From the NCBI RefSeq assembly GCF_011393335.1, contig NZ_CP049865.1, positions 2,808,722 through 2,872,721 on the forward strand: a stretch of DNA of 64,000 nucleotides, written 5' to 3'. The notes under the pieces were generated by a model. That model saw only the letters and a list, made by a program, of their open reading frames with translations. It was not told where the DNA came from and searched no databases. The stretch comes from Propioniciclava coleopterorum. GTDB taxonomy: Bacteria; Actinomycetota; Actinomycetes; Propionibacteriales; Propionibacteriaceae. Of this stretch, positions 49,611-61,241 are shown piece after piece. The position numbers and the translations under genes were made by a program. The first letter of the stretch is position 1, and every line of letters begins with the position of its first letter.

Positions 49611-51466
49611 TCAGAGGGTGACGAGCGCGGCGTCGGCGCCCGCGGCGATGTCGCCGGGGGTCGCGGGGGCGACCTGGGCGAACTGGCCACTGTTGGTGAC
49701 GAGCACGACCGTGGTGGGGTCGTAGCCGGCGCCCTGGACCTTGGCCAGGTCCACCTCGCACAGCACGTCGCCCCGCTTGACCACGTCGCCCTTGGCGACC
49801 TTCGGTGCGAAACCGTCGCCGCCCATCTGGACGGTGTCGATCCCGATGTGGACCAGCACCTCGACGCCCTCGGGGGTCTTGAGGCCGAACGCGTGGCCGG
49901 TCTTCATCGCGACGACGACGCGGCCGTCGACGGGGGAGGTGATGGTGCCGTCGGTGGGGATCACCGCGAGGCCGCCGCCCATGCTGCCGGAGGCGAACAC
50001 CTTGTCCGGCACGTCGGCCAGGGGGATGCTGCGGCCCCGCGCGGGGAGCCGAGCGAGACGCTCTGCCCGGCGGCGGTCACGACCGGGACCTCGTCGGCCT
50101 CGTCGTCGGCGTCCGGGGTCTCGCGGGGGCCCCAGACCAGGGTCAGGCCGAAGCCGATGAGGATCGCGACGCCGGTGCCGACCAGCTGCAGGACGAACGA
50201 GCCGTGCTGGGTGTAGCCGGCCAGTCCCAGCAGGGACGGGAACACGAACTGGTCCATGGCGCTGCCGCCGGCCGAGGCGATCGCGCCGCCGACGGCGCCG
50301 CCGGCGATGCCGAAGTAGAAGGGCAGCTTCAGGGGCAGGTTGACGCCGTAGATCACCGGCTCGGTGACACCGGCCACGAAGCCGGACAGGGCGCCGGACG
50401 CCGCGACCTCGCGCCGCTTGGCGCTGCGGGTGCGGATCGCCACCGCGAGGGCGGCGCCGGCCTGGGCGAGCACCGCGGCGATGAGGGGGCCGCCGAGGAC
50501 CGAGTAGCCCAGCGTCCCGATGTCGTTCATCATGATCGGAACGAAGCCCCAGTGCAGACCGAAAAGCACGAAGACCTGCCAGAAGCCGCCCATGAGGGCG
50601 CCGCCGAGCCAGGGGGCGAAGGCGAACAGGGTGCTGACGCCGCCGGAGATCGCCTGCGCGGCGATGGTGGTGACCGGGCCGATCGTCATCAGGACGAGCG
50701 GGACCATGACGGCGAGGGTGATGAGCGGCGTGCCGAAGTTGCGCAGCCAGCTGGGCAGCACCTTGCCGAGGCCGCGCTCGAGGTAGCTCTGGACCCACAC
50801 GGCGATGATGATCGGGATCACCGAGCTGGTGTAGTTCATCATCACGACGGGGATGCCGAAGAAGGTGACGGGTTCGGGGCTGGCGGCCAGCGCCACGATG
50901 GTGGGGTAGACCAGCGCCGCCGCGATCGCCATGGAGGTGAACTGGTTGGCTCGGAACCGCTTGGCGGAGGTGACCGCGAGGAAGATCGGCAGGAACATGA
51001 ACATCGCGTCCGCGGCGGCGTTCAGGATCGTGTAGGTCGTGGCCTCCGGGTCGAGCCAGCCCAGCGTGCCGGTCAGCGCGAGGAACGCCTTCAGCAGGCC
51101 GGCGCCGACCAGGGTCCACAGCACCGGGAGGAAGATCGAGCTGATCAGTTCGATGAAGCCGTTGAGAAGGTTCTTCGGCTTGCCGCCCGACCCGGCGTCG
51201 TGCGCGTCGCCGAGCGCCGTGATCGCGGTCATCTGCTCGTACAGCAGCGGCACGTTGTTGCCGATGACGACCTGGAACTGGCCGCCCGCGGGCATGACCG
51301 CGATGACGCCGGGGAGCTTCTCCACCGCGGCCCTGTCGGCCAGCGCGTCGTCCTTGAGCGTGAGCCGGAGCCGGGTGGCGCAGTGCGCCATGGACGCGAT
51401 GTTGGCCTCGCCGCCCACCCTCTCCAGGATCTGCGGCGCGAGCGCCTTGTAGTCCACTGAACCCAT
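49611..51466 (-). CDS. bglF: PTS beta-glucoside transporter EIIBCA (split by a homopolymer frameshift)
   Basis: Repaired length 618 residues in the order EIIB-EIIC-EIIA. EIIB carries the phospho-Cys in MAHCATRLRL (residue ~29). EIIC (about residues 100-460) has ten hydrophobic segments with GVTEPVIYGVNLPLK. EIIA has VPDKVFASGSMGGGLAVIPTDG and the phospho-His region VHIGIDTV. The frame breaks between SLGSP and RGRSIPLAD; one more base in the C4 at 50035-50038 or the G4 at 50043-50046 restores it. It imports and phosphorylates beta-glucosides. ATG 51466 follows GGAAGGGGACCCG. Confidence 0.92.
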
Positions 51467-51500
51467 CGTCGGGTCCCCTTCCGTGTTTCGAGCAAACAAA

Positions 51501-51562
51501 AAAGGCCTGAGCCGCACGTCAGTGCGTCTCAAGCCTTGCCTCGACAGCCGAGTAACAATCTT
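51501..51562 (-). promoter_or_regulatory. RAT antiterminator and overlapping rho-independent terminator (LicT target)
   Basis: On the minus strand, GATTGTTACTCGGCTGTCGAGGCAA (near 51560-51536) matches the ribonucleic antiterminator consensus GGATTGTTACT-N-GGCA of bgl/lic/sac systems. Its 3' end overlaps a terminator: AAGGCTTGAGACGCAC, loop TGAC, GTGCGGCTCAGGCCTT (51537-51502), then six T (51503-51498). The two folds are mutually exclusive, the classic LicT switch. The classic T-tract is unusual in this GC-rich window. Confidence 0.85.
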
Positions 51563-51585
51563 GCGGGTTCTCACCCGATGGATCG

Positions 51586-51615
51586 AAGGTAACACCGCCG
51601 TGGAGGCCCCGGCAA
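51586..51615 (-). promoter_or_regulatory. Probable bgl operon promoter
   Basis: On the minus strand TTGCCG (51615-51610), an 18-base spacer and TACCTT (51591-51586). Transcription would begin near 51579, just before the RAT element. Confidence 0.5.
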
Positions 51616-51703
51616 CAAGGTGCGGAAGATTGCCGCGGCCTCCCGCGAGGACGCGCCGTGGACGCGTTCGCGGGGCCGCGAGGTGACGTCGACCCGGCTG
51701 CGA

Positions 51704-53425
51704 CTAGGGGGCGAGCGCCCCGAACAGGTCGCTGGACTCGATGGTCTGGAGTTGTTCCTTGGTGAGGGACGCCGGGTCCTCGGCGCCGCCGAACAGGCGG
51801 AAGTCGCGCTCCCGCTGGGCGCGTTCGATGACGTTGCGCGCGTGGCGGCCGTTGCCCAGCCGGTTGATCTCCCCGGCGGAGACCACCTTGGCGAAGTGGT
51901 CGCTGAGCAGGTCGACGGTGCCGTCGCCGAGGATCGCGCCCCCGGAGTCGGCGATGGACACCGCGATCCGGACGAGTTCCTCGGCGGAGTAGGGCGGGAA
52001 GGTCAGGGTGGCGGTGAACCGGGACGCGAAGCCCTCGTTGGACTCCAGGAACCGGTCCATGTCCGCCTCGTAACCCGCCACGATGACGACGAGCCGCTCG
52101 CGCAGGTCCTCCATCAGCTTCAGCAGGGTGTCGATGGCCTCGCTGCCGAAGGCGTCCCCGCCCTGGAGTCCCTGCTGCTGCAGGCTGTACGCCTCGTCGA
52201 TGAACAGGACGCCGCCGACCGCCCCCTCGACGAGTTCGGTGGTCTTGATCGCGGTGGCGCCCAGGAACTGCCCGACCAGGTCGGAGCGGGTCGCCTCCAC
52301 GACCTTGGGGCGCTCCAGGACGCCCAGGGCGTGGTAGAGCCGGGCGATGACGCGGGCGATCGAGGTCTTGCCGGTGCCGGGCGGCCCGGCGAAGACCATG
52401 TGCTCGGTGACCCGGCCCGCGTTGAGGCCGTGCTGGGCGCGGGCGAGGTTGGCCCGCACCTGGGCCAGCAGCACGCGGACCTGGCGCTTCACCGAGTCCA
52501 GGCCGATCCAGGAGTCGAGCTCGGCCATGATGTCGGCGACGCTCTCCCGGGGCTGCTCGTCCCCGTCGGCGTCCTCCCGGCCGGTCGGCGTCGGCGTGGG
52601 GGCCTCGCCGTCGCGGACGGGCTTCGCGGGCTCGGGGGTGTCGAGCGTGATCCGCTTCTTCCCGACCGCGAACGTGATCTGCCAGTTGGGGTCGTTCAGC
52701 GCGCTCTGCGTGGCGGTGAACTGCGGGGCGAGTTCGAGCGCCCGGCGCAGCAGCGTCATGCTGCCCTCGAGGTCCCCCTTCGCCCGGACGCACAGGCCGT
52801 GCAACTGGTAGGCCTCCCCGGCGGCCGAGGACGAGAAGGTCTGGCTCTCGACCTCCTTGACGTGGGCGATGGCGAGATCGAGCTGGCGGGTCACGGCGGC
52901 CGCCCAGCCCGCGAGCACGTGACCCTCGTTGGCCACCCACACGTCGTCGCTGGTCGCCGCCTCGGCGCCGGCCTCCAGGGCCCGGTCGTAGTCCTTCTCG
53001 CGGTAGGCGATGCGCGCCTCGACCACCTTGCGCTGGTACGGGTTGCACTGGTCGGTCAGCGTCGACAGCACCTGCCAGGCCTCGTCGAAGCGCTCCAGAC
53101 CGGCCAGCCGCGCCGCCCAGGTCAGCGTGACGCCGTCCGCGCTGCCGATCCGCACGCCCACGTGCGCGCCGATGTCGCCCACGACGCTGAGGGCGGTGTC
53201 GGTGACGGCGCGCGCCTTGGCGATCTCGGTGCGGTGCCGGTACGCCTGCTCCAGCGCCTCGTCGCTGCGCACCCCGGACCCCATCAGCCCCAGCCAGGCG
53301 TCCGCCATCGTGGGATCCAGTTGGACGGCCGCGGCGAAGTGCTGCCCGGCGGCGTCCTTGTCTCCGGCTGCGAGGGCGGTGGCTCCGGCCTTGAAGCGGG
53401 CGTGGGGGGCGGACAGCGGGGGCAT
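51704..53425 (-). CDS. EccA-like TPR-AAA+ ATPase (CbxX/CfxQ type)
   Basis: 573 residues. The N-terminal ~270 residues form TPR-like helices ([84 protein letters not shown]). A Pro/Asp-rich linker leads to a CbxX-type AAA+ domain with Walker [10 protein letters not shown], Walker [13 protein letters not shown] and the region [15 protein letters not shown]. The layout is that of EccA of type VII (ESX) secretion, but no esx, ecc, PE/PPE or WXG genes are near. ATG 53425 has AAGGAG eight bases upstream. Confidence 0.85.
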   Translation of the reverse strand: MPPLSAPHARFKAGATALAAGDKDAAGQHFAAAVQLDPTMADAWLGLMGSGVRSDEALEQAYRHRTEIAKARAVTDTALSVVGDIGAHVGVRIGSADGVTLTWAARLAGLERFDEAWQVLSTLTDQCNPYQRKVVEARIAYREKDYDRALEAGAEAATSDDVWVANEGHVLAGWAAAVTRQLDLAIAHVKEVESQTFSSSAAGEAYQLHGLCVRAKGDLEGSMTLLRRALELAPQFTATQSALNDPNWQITFAVGKKRITLDTPEPAKPVRDGEAPTPTPTGREDADGDEQPRESVADIMAELDSWIGLDSVKRQVRVLLAQVRANLARAQHGLNAGRVTEHMVFAGPPGTGKTSIARVIARLYHALGVLERPKVVEATRSDLVGQFLGATAIKTTELVEGAVGGVLFIDEAYSLQQQGLQGGDAFGSEAIDTLLKLMEDLRERLVVIVAGYEADMDRFLESNEGFASRFTATLTFPPYSAEELVRIAVSIADSGGAILGDGTVDLLSDHFAKVVSAGEINRLGNGRHARNVIERAQRERDFRLFGGAEDPASLTKEQLQTIESSDLFGALAP

Positions 53426-53578
53426 CGACGGCTCCTTCGGATCGGAGGTGGGTCCGTGGCCACCCTAGTCACCGACTCCGGCCGCGAGGAAGCGGACCGG
53501 GTCCTGAACCGGAGCGGGCGGGCGGTCCCGTCCGACCCCGGACGGCCAGGGGTGGAGCAGAGTCAGGAGACGGTGCCA

Positions 53579-53674
53579 AGAAATCAGCAAAGACGCACTC
53601 GACGCGGTGGGCCGGCGACCCCACAAGGGGAAACGCCGGGGCTGGCGCGGTCGAGTGCGCCGTTGTTGATTTTG
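53579..53674. other. Long nested inverted repeat (structured element) upstream of rpsO
   Basis: The outer arms AGAAATCAGCAAAGACGCACTCGACGCG (53579-53606) and GCGCGGTCGAGTGCGCCGTTGTTGATTTT (53645-53673) pair over ~26 positions with few mismatches, including a perfect CGCACTCGAC/GTCGAGTGCG core. Inside lies a second stem, CCGGCG/CGCCGG, capped by CCCC-ACAA-GGGG. It sits between two divergent genes, so it is not needed as a terminator. It could be a small structured RNA, a MITE-like remnant or a recombination site. The rest of the 53426-53917 intergenic region holds no gene that I can see. Confidence 0.6.
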
Positions 53675-53799
53675 CGCTGTGGTCAGCCCCGCCGGGACGC
53701 GGCGGCGCGGCTGGGACACCGCCGGCGCCCCGGCAGGGATCGAGGCTCCTCGGGTGGTGGAGCGCCGGCGGCGGGGGCCGGGAGCGCCACCGGCCGGTT

Positions 53800-53829
53800 T
53801 TGGGGCGCCGGGCGTCCCTGCGGTAGAGT
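53800..53829 (+). promoter_or_regulatory. Probable rpsO-pnp promoter
   Basis: TTGGGG (53800-53805), 18 bases and TAGAGT (53824-53829), giving a leader of about 80 bases before rpsO. Confidence 0.55.
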
Positions 53830-53917
53830 GGACGACTGGCGTCAGGACGCCCGCGGATTCAGAGAGCCACCCGTTCGGGAACGGCACCGCGCAACGGACG
53901 AGAAGGAGAAGCACCTG

Positions 53918-54181
53918 ATGGATGCCGCAACCAAGAAGGCGATCATCGAAGAGTACGCGACCACCCCGGGCGATACGGGCTCTCCCGACGTCCAGATCGC
54001 GCTGCTGAGCAAGCGGATCTCGCACCTGACCGAGCACCTCAAGATGCACAAGGGCGACCACCACAGCCGCCGTGGGCTCATGCTGCTCGTCGGCCAGCGC
54101 CGCCGGCTGCTGAACTACGTGGCTCAGCAGGACGTCGAGCATTACCGCGCGCTGATCGCGCGGCTCGGCCTGCGTCGTTGA
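53918..54181 (+). CDS. rpsO: 30S ribosomal protein S15
   Basis: 87 residues, all helical. It binds the 16S rRNA three-way junction and the 30S platform. Conserved parts are [48 protein letters not shown] and [23 protein letters not shown] 53918 has GAAGGAGAAG upstream. The rpsO-pnp pairing is conserved in bacteria; the open frame running in from 51620 is shadow. Confidence 0.96.
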   Translation: MDAATKKAIIEEYATTPGDTGSPDVQIALLSKRISHLTEHLKMHKGDHHSRRGLMLLVGQRRRLLNYVAQQDVEHYRALIARLGLRR

Positions 54182-54199
54182 TCAACCCCAGCGCTTCGT

Positions 54200-54227
54200 A
54201 AGGGGCGGCCCTCGCGGCCGCTCCCTT
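54200..54227 (+). terminator. Hairpin after rpsO
   Basis: AAGGGGCGGCC, loop CTCGC, GGCCGC-T-CCCTT, 11 bp with one bulge. It may end part of the rpsO transcript or mark a processing site before pnp. Confidence 0.55.
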
Positions 54228-54253
54228 CTGCGCGTGTTCCACCGGTACGCTGG

Positions 54254-54299
54254 CACCGACGCGTGTCGGTGTCCGCCAACAGGACGCCCGCGGGCGTCC
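54254..54299 (+). other. Two palindromic hairpins in the pnp leader
   Basis: CACCGAC-GCGT-GTCGGTG (54254-54271) and the perfect palindrome GGACGCCCGCGGGCGTCC (54282-54299) lie 170-220 bases upstream of pnp. pnp leaders in other bacteria fold into RNase-processed hairpins for autoregulation; a similar role here is inference. Confidence 0.4.
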
Positions 54300-54473
54300 G
54301 CACAACTGAATCACCATCCACCGCTCACCTGGCCCGTGCTCGTTCGGTCCTCGGTAGTGGCCTCCGGGAAGCGCCGCGCGTCGGCAGCCCGTGGGCCTCG
54401 ATCGAAGACCGATCCACCAACCTCGAAGAATGGGGCCGGAGCCCGGGTGCGCACACCTGAAAGGAAGTTCTCC

Positions 54474-56702
<2,229 letters not shown>

Positions 56703-56769
56703 GTCCGACCCACCACGCGCGCCGAGGGCGCCGCTCCCGACCGGGGGCGGCGCCCTCGCCGCGTCCGGG

Positions 56770-57555
56770 TCAGCCGCGCAGCAGCGGCAGCAGATCCGCC
56801 ACCGAGTCGAGGACGCGCGAGGGCCGGTAGGGGAACGCGTCCACCTCGCCGGCGTCGGTGGAGCCGGTCAGCACGAGCACGGTGTGCAGGCCCGCCTCCA
56901 TGCCGGCGACGATGTCGGTGCCCATCGTGTCCCCGATCATGCCGGTGTGTTCGGAGTGCGCCTGGATCTGGTTCATCCCCGAGCGCATCATCATCGGGTT
57001 GGGCTTGCCCACCACGTAGGGCCTGCGTCCGGTCGCCGCGGTGATCATGGCGGCGAACGCGCCGGTCGCCGGGACGATGCCGTCGGCCGCCGGGCCGCTG
57101 GTGTCGGGGTTGGTCGACACGAACCGCGCCCCGGCGAGGATGAGCCGCATCGCCTTGGTGATCTGCTCGTACGACAGCCCCCGGGTCTCGCCCAGGACGA
57201 CGAACTCGGGGTCGATGTCGGTCAGGACGAACCCGGCCTCGTGCAGGGCGGTGGTCAGGCCCGCCTCGCCCAGGACGTAGGCCGTCTTGAGCCCGCTCTG
57301 GTTCTTCAGGAACGCGGCCGTCGCCATCGCCGACGTCCAGATGTTCTCCTCCGGCACCCGCAGCCCCGCCCGCCGCAGCCGCGCCGACAGGTCCCGGGGC
57401 GTCTGCACCGAGTCGTTGGTGATGACGAGGTAGCGGATGTCGTGTTCGGTCCAGAACTCGATCAGCTCCCGGGCGCCGGGGATGGGGCGGTCGCCGTGGA
57501 CGAGGACGCCGTCCTTGTCGGTGAGCCAGCAGGTCAGATCCTTGGGATCGCGCAT
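56770..57555 (-). CDS. HAD-IIA family phosphatase (NagD-like)
   Basis: 261 residues. HAD motif I is WLTDKDGVLVH (DxD present), then VITNDSVQTPRDLSARLRRAG (motif II Thr/Asn), the Lys in VVGKPNPMMM and motif IV MIGDTMGTDIVAGMEAG. Such enzymes dephosphorylate small metabolites (NMP, glycerol-phosphate, p-nitrophenyl phosphate type activities). ATG 57555 is chosen; an ATG at 57573 would add MAHAGA. Divergent from dapB with ~60 bases. Confidence 0.83.
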   Translation of the reverse strand: MRDPKDLTCWLTDKDGVLVHGDRPIPGARELIEFWTEHDIRYLVITNDSVQTPRDLSARLRRAGLRVPEENIWTSAMATAAFLKNQSGLKTAYVLGEAGLTTALHEAGFVLTDIDPEFVVLGETRGLSYEQITKAMRLILAGARFVSTNPDTSGPAADGIVPATGAFAAMITAATGRRPYVVGKPNPMMMRSGMNQIQAHSEHTGMIGDTMGTDIVAGMEAGLHTVLVLTGSTDAGEVDAFPYRPSRVLDSVADLLPLLRG

Positions 57556-57616
57556 GGCTCCAGCATGCGCCATGCGGCGTCCGGGCGCGACCGAATCCCA
57601 CCCTAGGATGGGGCGC

Positions 57617-58351
57617 ATGCTGAGAGTCGCCGTGCTGGGAGCGAAGGGGCGCATGGGCGCCGAAGTGTGCCGCGCCGTGGAGGCCGCCGAGGACCTCGAG
57701 CTGGTCGCGGCGCTGGATGCCGGGGACGACCTGACGCCCGCGCAGGCGGCCGACGTCGCGGTCGACTTCACCGTCCCCGACGCCGTGATGGCGAACCTGG
57801 AGTGGTGCGCCGCCCACGGCGTCCACGCGGTGGTGGGGACGACCGGGTTCACCCCGGAGAAGCTGGAGCGGGTCCGCGAGCTGTTCGACGGGACGCCGGC
57901 GCACGCCATCGTCGCGTCCAACTACTCCATCGGGTCGCTGCTGATGATGAAGTTCTCCGAGCTGGCGGCGCCCTTCTTCGAGTCGGTCGAGATCATCGAA
58001 CTCCACCACCCCAACAAGGTCGACGCCCCCTCCGGCACCGCCGCCACGACCGCCCGGGCGATCGCCGCTGCCCGCCGCGCCGCCGGGCTGGGCCCGACCC
58101 CGGACGCGACCACCGAGGAGACCGACGGGGCCCGCGGCGCGGACATCGACGGCATCCGCGTCCACTCGGTGCGCCAGCGCGGGCTGTTCGCCAACCAGGA
58201 GGTGCGCTTCGGCAACGAGGGCGAGCAACTCGTCATCGCCGAGAACGGCTTCGACCGGTCGTCCTACATGCCCGGCGTGCTGGCGGCGATCCGCGCGGTG
58301 CCGGACCAGCCCGGCCTGACCGTGGGCATCGAGTCGCTCCTGGGGTTGTGA
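57617..58351 (+). CDS. dapB: 4-hydroxy-tetrahydrodipicolinate reductase
   Basis: 244 residues. It reduces HTPA to tetrahydrodipicolinate with NAD(P)H in lysine and meso-DAP synthesis. The Rossmann motif VAVLGAKGRMGAEV is at the N-terminus; VDFTVPDAVMANLEWC, VVGTTGF and the catalytic ELHHPNKVDAPSGTA (His-His, Lys) are present. TAGGAT ends seven bases before ATG 57617, consistent with leaderless transcription. The DUF2993-like gene overlaps its stop. Confidence 0.95.
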   Translation: MLRVAVLGAKGRMGAEVCRAVEAAEDLELVAALDAGDDLTPAQAADVAVDFTVPDAVMANLEWCAAHGVHAVVGTTGFTPEKLERVRELFDGTPAHAIVASNYSIGSLLMMKFSELAAPFFESVEIIELHHPNKVDAPSGTAATTARAIAAARRAAGLGPTPDATTEETDGARGADIDGIRVHSVRQRGLFANQEVRFGNEGEQLVIAENGFDRSSYMPGVLAAIRAVPDQPGLTVGIESLLGL

Positions 58352-59069
58352 TGCGCGCGCTGGGCAAGTTCCTCGCCGGCCTGCTGATCTTCCTGCTGGC
58401 CCTCGTCGTGCTGATCGTCGGGGCGGTCTTCGTCGCCGACGGCATGATCCGCGACGAGGTGGAGCAGCGCGCGGCGCGCGCGCTCCAGTCGGGGCTCGGG
58501 CTGGGGAGCCCCCCGAGGTCACCGTCGAGGGCTACCCGGTCGCGTGGAACGTGCTCACGACGTCCTTCCCCGCGGTGCGGGTGCAGGGCGACGCCATGAA
58601 CGTCCGGCTCGAGCGCGGCGGGACCGTCCTGCTGACCGACCTCGACCTCACGTTCCGCGACGTGAAGCTCACCGGCAACGCCGTGCGGGCCGCGACGGCG
58701 GAGGGTGGGGCGCGGCTGGGGTACGCCGACCTGGGCGCGATGGCCGGCGTCCAGGCGAAATCGGCCGGCGGCGACCAGGTCACCTTCACCAGCGAGGCGA
58801 ACGTGTTCGGCGCCCGGGTCCCCATCGGCGTGACCGGACGCCTCACCGTCGACCCCGCCGCCCAGACGGTGGCGGTGACGCAGAGCGAGATCAACGTCGC
58901 GGGCGTCGCGGTCCCCAGGCAGGTGAGCCAGCCCGTGGTGGACGCGATGCTCAAGCCGGTCGCGGTGCCCCTGCCCTACGGGCTGCGCCTCGAGGCCATG
59001 ACGCCGGACGCCGACGGCGTGGCCGCCCGGGTCGGAGGCACCGACGTCTCGTTCCCGATGACGCGCTAG
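58351..59069 (+). CDS. DUF2993-like exported protein (split by a homopolymer frameshift)
   Basis: Repaired length 239 residues. The N-terminal membrane anchor or signal is KFLAGLLIFLLALVVLIVGAVFVADGM, followed by the DUF2993 pattern: VEQRAARALQSGLG, VTVEGYPVAWNVLTTSFPAVRVQGD, LTDLDLTFRDVKLTGN and FTSEANVFGARVPIGVTGRLTVD. The frame breaks at LGSPP; one more C in the C6 run at 58509-58514 gives SPPEVTVEGYP and reads on to 59069. The family is of unknown function, thought to be envelope-associated. The start overlaps the dapB stop (TGATG). Confidence 0.78.
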
Positions 59070-59110
59070 GGTCGCCGCCCGCGGGGAGGGCCCGCGCCCC
59101 GGATCGAGGG

Positions 59111-60154
59111 TCAGGACTCCAGGATCGTGTGCGGCGCCCGCTCGGCGGGCCGCACGGGCCCCGGCGGCGTCCCATCCCCGAAGGGCGAACCGCCCAGCGA
59201 GCCGCGGTCGTGGTCGGTGAGCCACCCGGACAGGTCGGGACCCTTCGGCACGATCTGCAGCGGGTTCAGGTCGGAGTGCACGACGTAGTAGTGCTGCTTG
59301 ATCTGCTCGAAGTCGACGGTGTCGCCGAACCCGGGCGTCTGGAACAGGTCGCGGGCGTACCCCCATAGCGCCGGCATCTCGATGAGCTTGTTGCGGTTGG
59401 TCTTGAAGTGGTTGTGGTACACCGCGTCGAAGCGCACCAGGGTGGTGAACAGCCGCACGTCGGCCTCGGTGATGTGCTCGCCCATCAGGTAGCGCCGCGT
59501 CGTGAGCCGCTCCTCGACCCAGTCCAGCGCCGCGAACAGCCGATCGTAGGCGGCGTCGTAGGACTCCTGCGTCCCGGCGAAGCCACAGCGGTACACCCCG
59601 TTGTTGATCTCGGTGTAGACGCGCCGCATCACCTGGTCCATCTCGTCGCGCAGCGCCTCGGGGTAGAGGTCGGGCGCGCCGGGGCGGTGGAAGTCCTTCC
59701 ACTCGGTGGCGAAGTCGAGCGTGATCTGCGCGAAGTCGTTGGTGACGACCGCGCCGGTCGTCGTGTCCACGATCGCCGGCACGGTGATGCCGCGCGGGTA
59801 CTGCGGGTCGCGGGCGAGATAGGCGTCCTTGAGCTTATGGATGCCGAGCACCGGGTCGACGCCGCCGGGGTCGAGGTCGAACGTCCACGAGTCGGCGTCG
59901 TGGGTGGGACCCGGCAGGCCCAGGCTCAGGGCGTCCTCCAGCCCCAGCAGCCGGCGGTCGATGATGGCCCGGTTCGCCCACGGGCAGGCCCGGGCGGCGA
60001 TCAGGCGGTAGCGGCCGGGCTCGATGGCGACGGCGTCCTCGCCGGGGGCCACCGCCCGCTTGAGTCGGGTGGGGAGGTAGCGGGTGTCGCGCGCGTACTC
60101 CTTGCCCTTGCTGGAGTACACCCCGCCCGTGCTGTGTTCGGCCTGCTCACTCAT
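59111..60154 (-). CDS. Glutathionyl/mycothiolyl-hydroquinone reductase (YqjG/ECM4 type)
   Basis: 347 residues. A xi-class GST fold with the catalytic Cys in ARACPWANRAII near residue 55, and typical blocks VPAIVDTTTGAVVTNDFAQI, EINNGVYRCGFAGTQESYDAAYDRLF and HYYVVHSDLNPLQIVPKGP. It removes thiol adducts from hydroquinones; in actinobacteria the thiol is likely mycothiol rather than glutathione (inference). The start at 60154 gives MSEQAEHSTGGVYSS. Confidence 0.88.
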   Translation of the reverse strand: MSEQAEHSTGGVYSSKGKEYARDTRYLPTRLKRAVAPGEDAVAIEPGRYRLIAARACPWANRAIIDRRLLGLEDALSLGLPGPTHDADSWTFDLDPGGVDPVLGIHKLKDAYLARDPQYPRGITVPAIVDTTTGAVVTNDFAQITLDFATEWKDFHRPGAPDLYPEALRDEMDQVMRRVYTEINNGVYRCGFAGTQESYDAAYDRLFAALDWVEERLTTRRYLMGEHITEADVRLFTTLVRFDAVYHNHFKTNRNKLIEMPALWGYARDLFQTPGFGDTVDFEQIKQHYYVVHSDLNPLQIVPKGPDLSGWLTDHDRGSLGGSPFGDGTPPGPVRPAERAPHTILES

Positions 60155-60186
60155 GGGTCCACCGTCTCACGGGGCGCAAGCCCTTC

Positions 60187-61137
60187 TCACAGGTGGTTGA
60201 CCACGGTGCGGGCGGTCTGCTCGTCGATGACGAGGTCGGTGGCGACGCCGGCGCGCAGCGCCCCGAGGATCGCGCGGGCGCGCAACGGATCCGAGGCCAC
60301 GCAGATCCGCCGCGGGACGCGCGCGAGTTCGGCCGGGGTCAGCCCCGTGGCCCGCTGGTTCGCCGCGATGTCGGCGTAGGTGCCGTCCTCGCGGAGCAGG
60401 ACGGTGCAGATGTCGCCCACCACGCGGTCGGCCAACAACCGCTCGCGCTCGGCGTCGTCGAGGTAGCCGGCCGCGTAGACGTGGGAGGGGATCGACCCCG
60501 AGAGGGAGCCGACGCCGAAGACGGCCACGTCGAGCCATTGCTGGAGCGCGAGCACGTACTGCACCGACCGCTCGCGCCACATGGCGCGCTTGGTCTCGAC
60601 GAAGTCGAAGAACGCCGGGACGGGGAACAGGATCACCTCGGAGTCGAAGGCGTCCCCGATGGACTGCAGGATCTCGCCGATGTAGGGCACCCCGCTCGAC
60701 CGGGGGTTCGCGCCGCCGTTCATCTGCACCACCACGCTGTCCACCAGGGGACGCCGCGGCAGGTGCCGGGAGAGGTTGGCGATGGTCACGCCCCACGCCA
60801 CCCCGATGATCTGATGGTCGGCCACGATCTCGGCCAGCAGGCTGGCCGCGCGCTGCGCGACCTGGTCCATCCGGGTGGCCAGCGGGGCCGTCGCCCGGCC
60901 CGGAACCAGGTGCACCCGGACGCCGAACGCCCTTGCCAGGCCGTCCACGAGGGGGGAGCGGGAGCCCAGGTCGTCGGCGATGGTGATCCGCACCACCCCC
61001 TGCTCGCGGGCCTCCGACAGCAGACGCGAGACCGTCGAGCGGGACACCCCCATGTCGCGGGCGATCGACTCCATCTTCTCGCCCTGCACGTAGTAGTGCG
61101 TCGCCGCCCGGTACATGTCCTCGGTGCGCCCGTTCAT
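60187..61137 (-). CDS. SorC/DeoR-type sugar-binding transcriptional regulator
   Basis: 316 residues. N-terminal helix-turn-helix (VQGEKMESIARDMGVSRSTVSRLLSEAREQGVVRI, ~20-55) and a C-terminal sugar-phosphate-binding domain with GVAWGVTIANLSRHLP, VVVQMNGGANP and VGDICTVLLREDG. It probably responds to a phosphorylated polyol or sugar. ATG 61137 has GGGGAGGGATC upstream. It is divergent from glpD by about 100 bases, so glycerol-phosphate control of glp is the natural guess. Confidence 0.88.
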   Translation of the reverse strand: MNGRTEDMYRAATHYYVQGEKMESIARDMGVSRSTVSRLLSEAREQGVVRITIADDLGSRSPLVDGLARAFGVRVHLVPGRATAPLATRMDQVAQRAASLLAEIVADHQIIGVAWGVTIANLSRHLPRRPLVDSVVVQMNGGANPRSSGVPYIGEILQSIGDAFDSEVILFPVPAFFDFVETKRAMWRERSVQYVLALQQWLDVAVFGVGSLSGSIPSHVYAAGYLDDAERERLLADRVVGDICTVLLREDGTYADIAANQRATGLTPAELARVPRRICVASDPLRARAILGALRAGVATDLVIDEQTARTVVNHL

Positions 61138-61241
61138 GATCCCTCCCCGTCCGTGCACGTTTGTTCAGAAGGGTGACACGATCGTGCAGCGTGGGCAAGA
61201 TGAGCACGTCTACTAGTCGTCGTGCACCAAAGGAGCCGAGC
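61138..61241. promoter_or_regulatory. sorC-type regulator/glpD intergenic control region
   Basis: The CGTGCA hexamer occurs three times (61152, 61183, 61221), once as the palindrome CGTGCACG (61152-61159). With the divergent layout these are candidate operator sites for the SorC-type regulator. No clear -35/-10 pair is assigned. Confidence 0.4.

Noticed and set aside
53579-53674. Inverted repeat as a terminator
   Set aside because: Neither flanking gene ends there; both start away from it.
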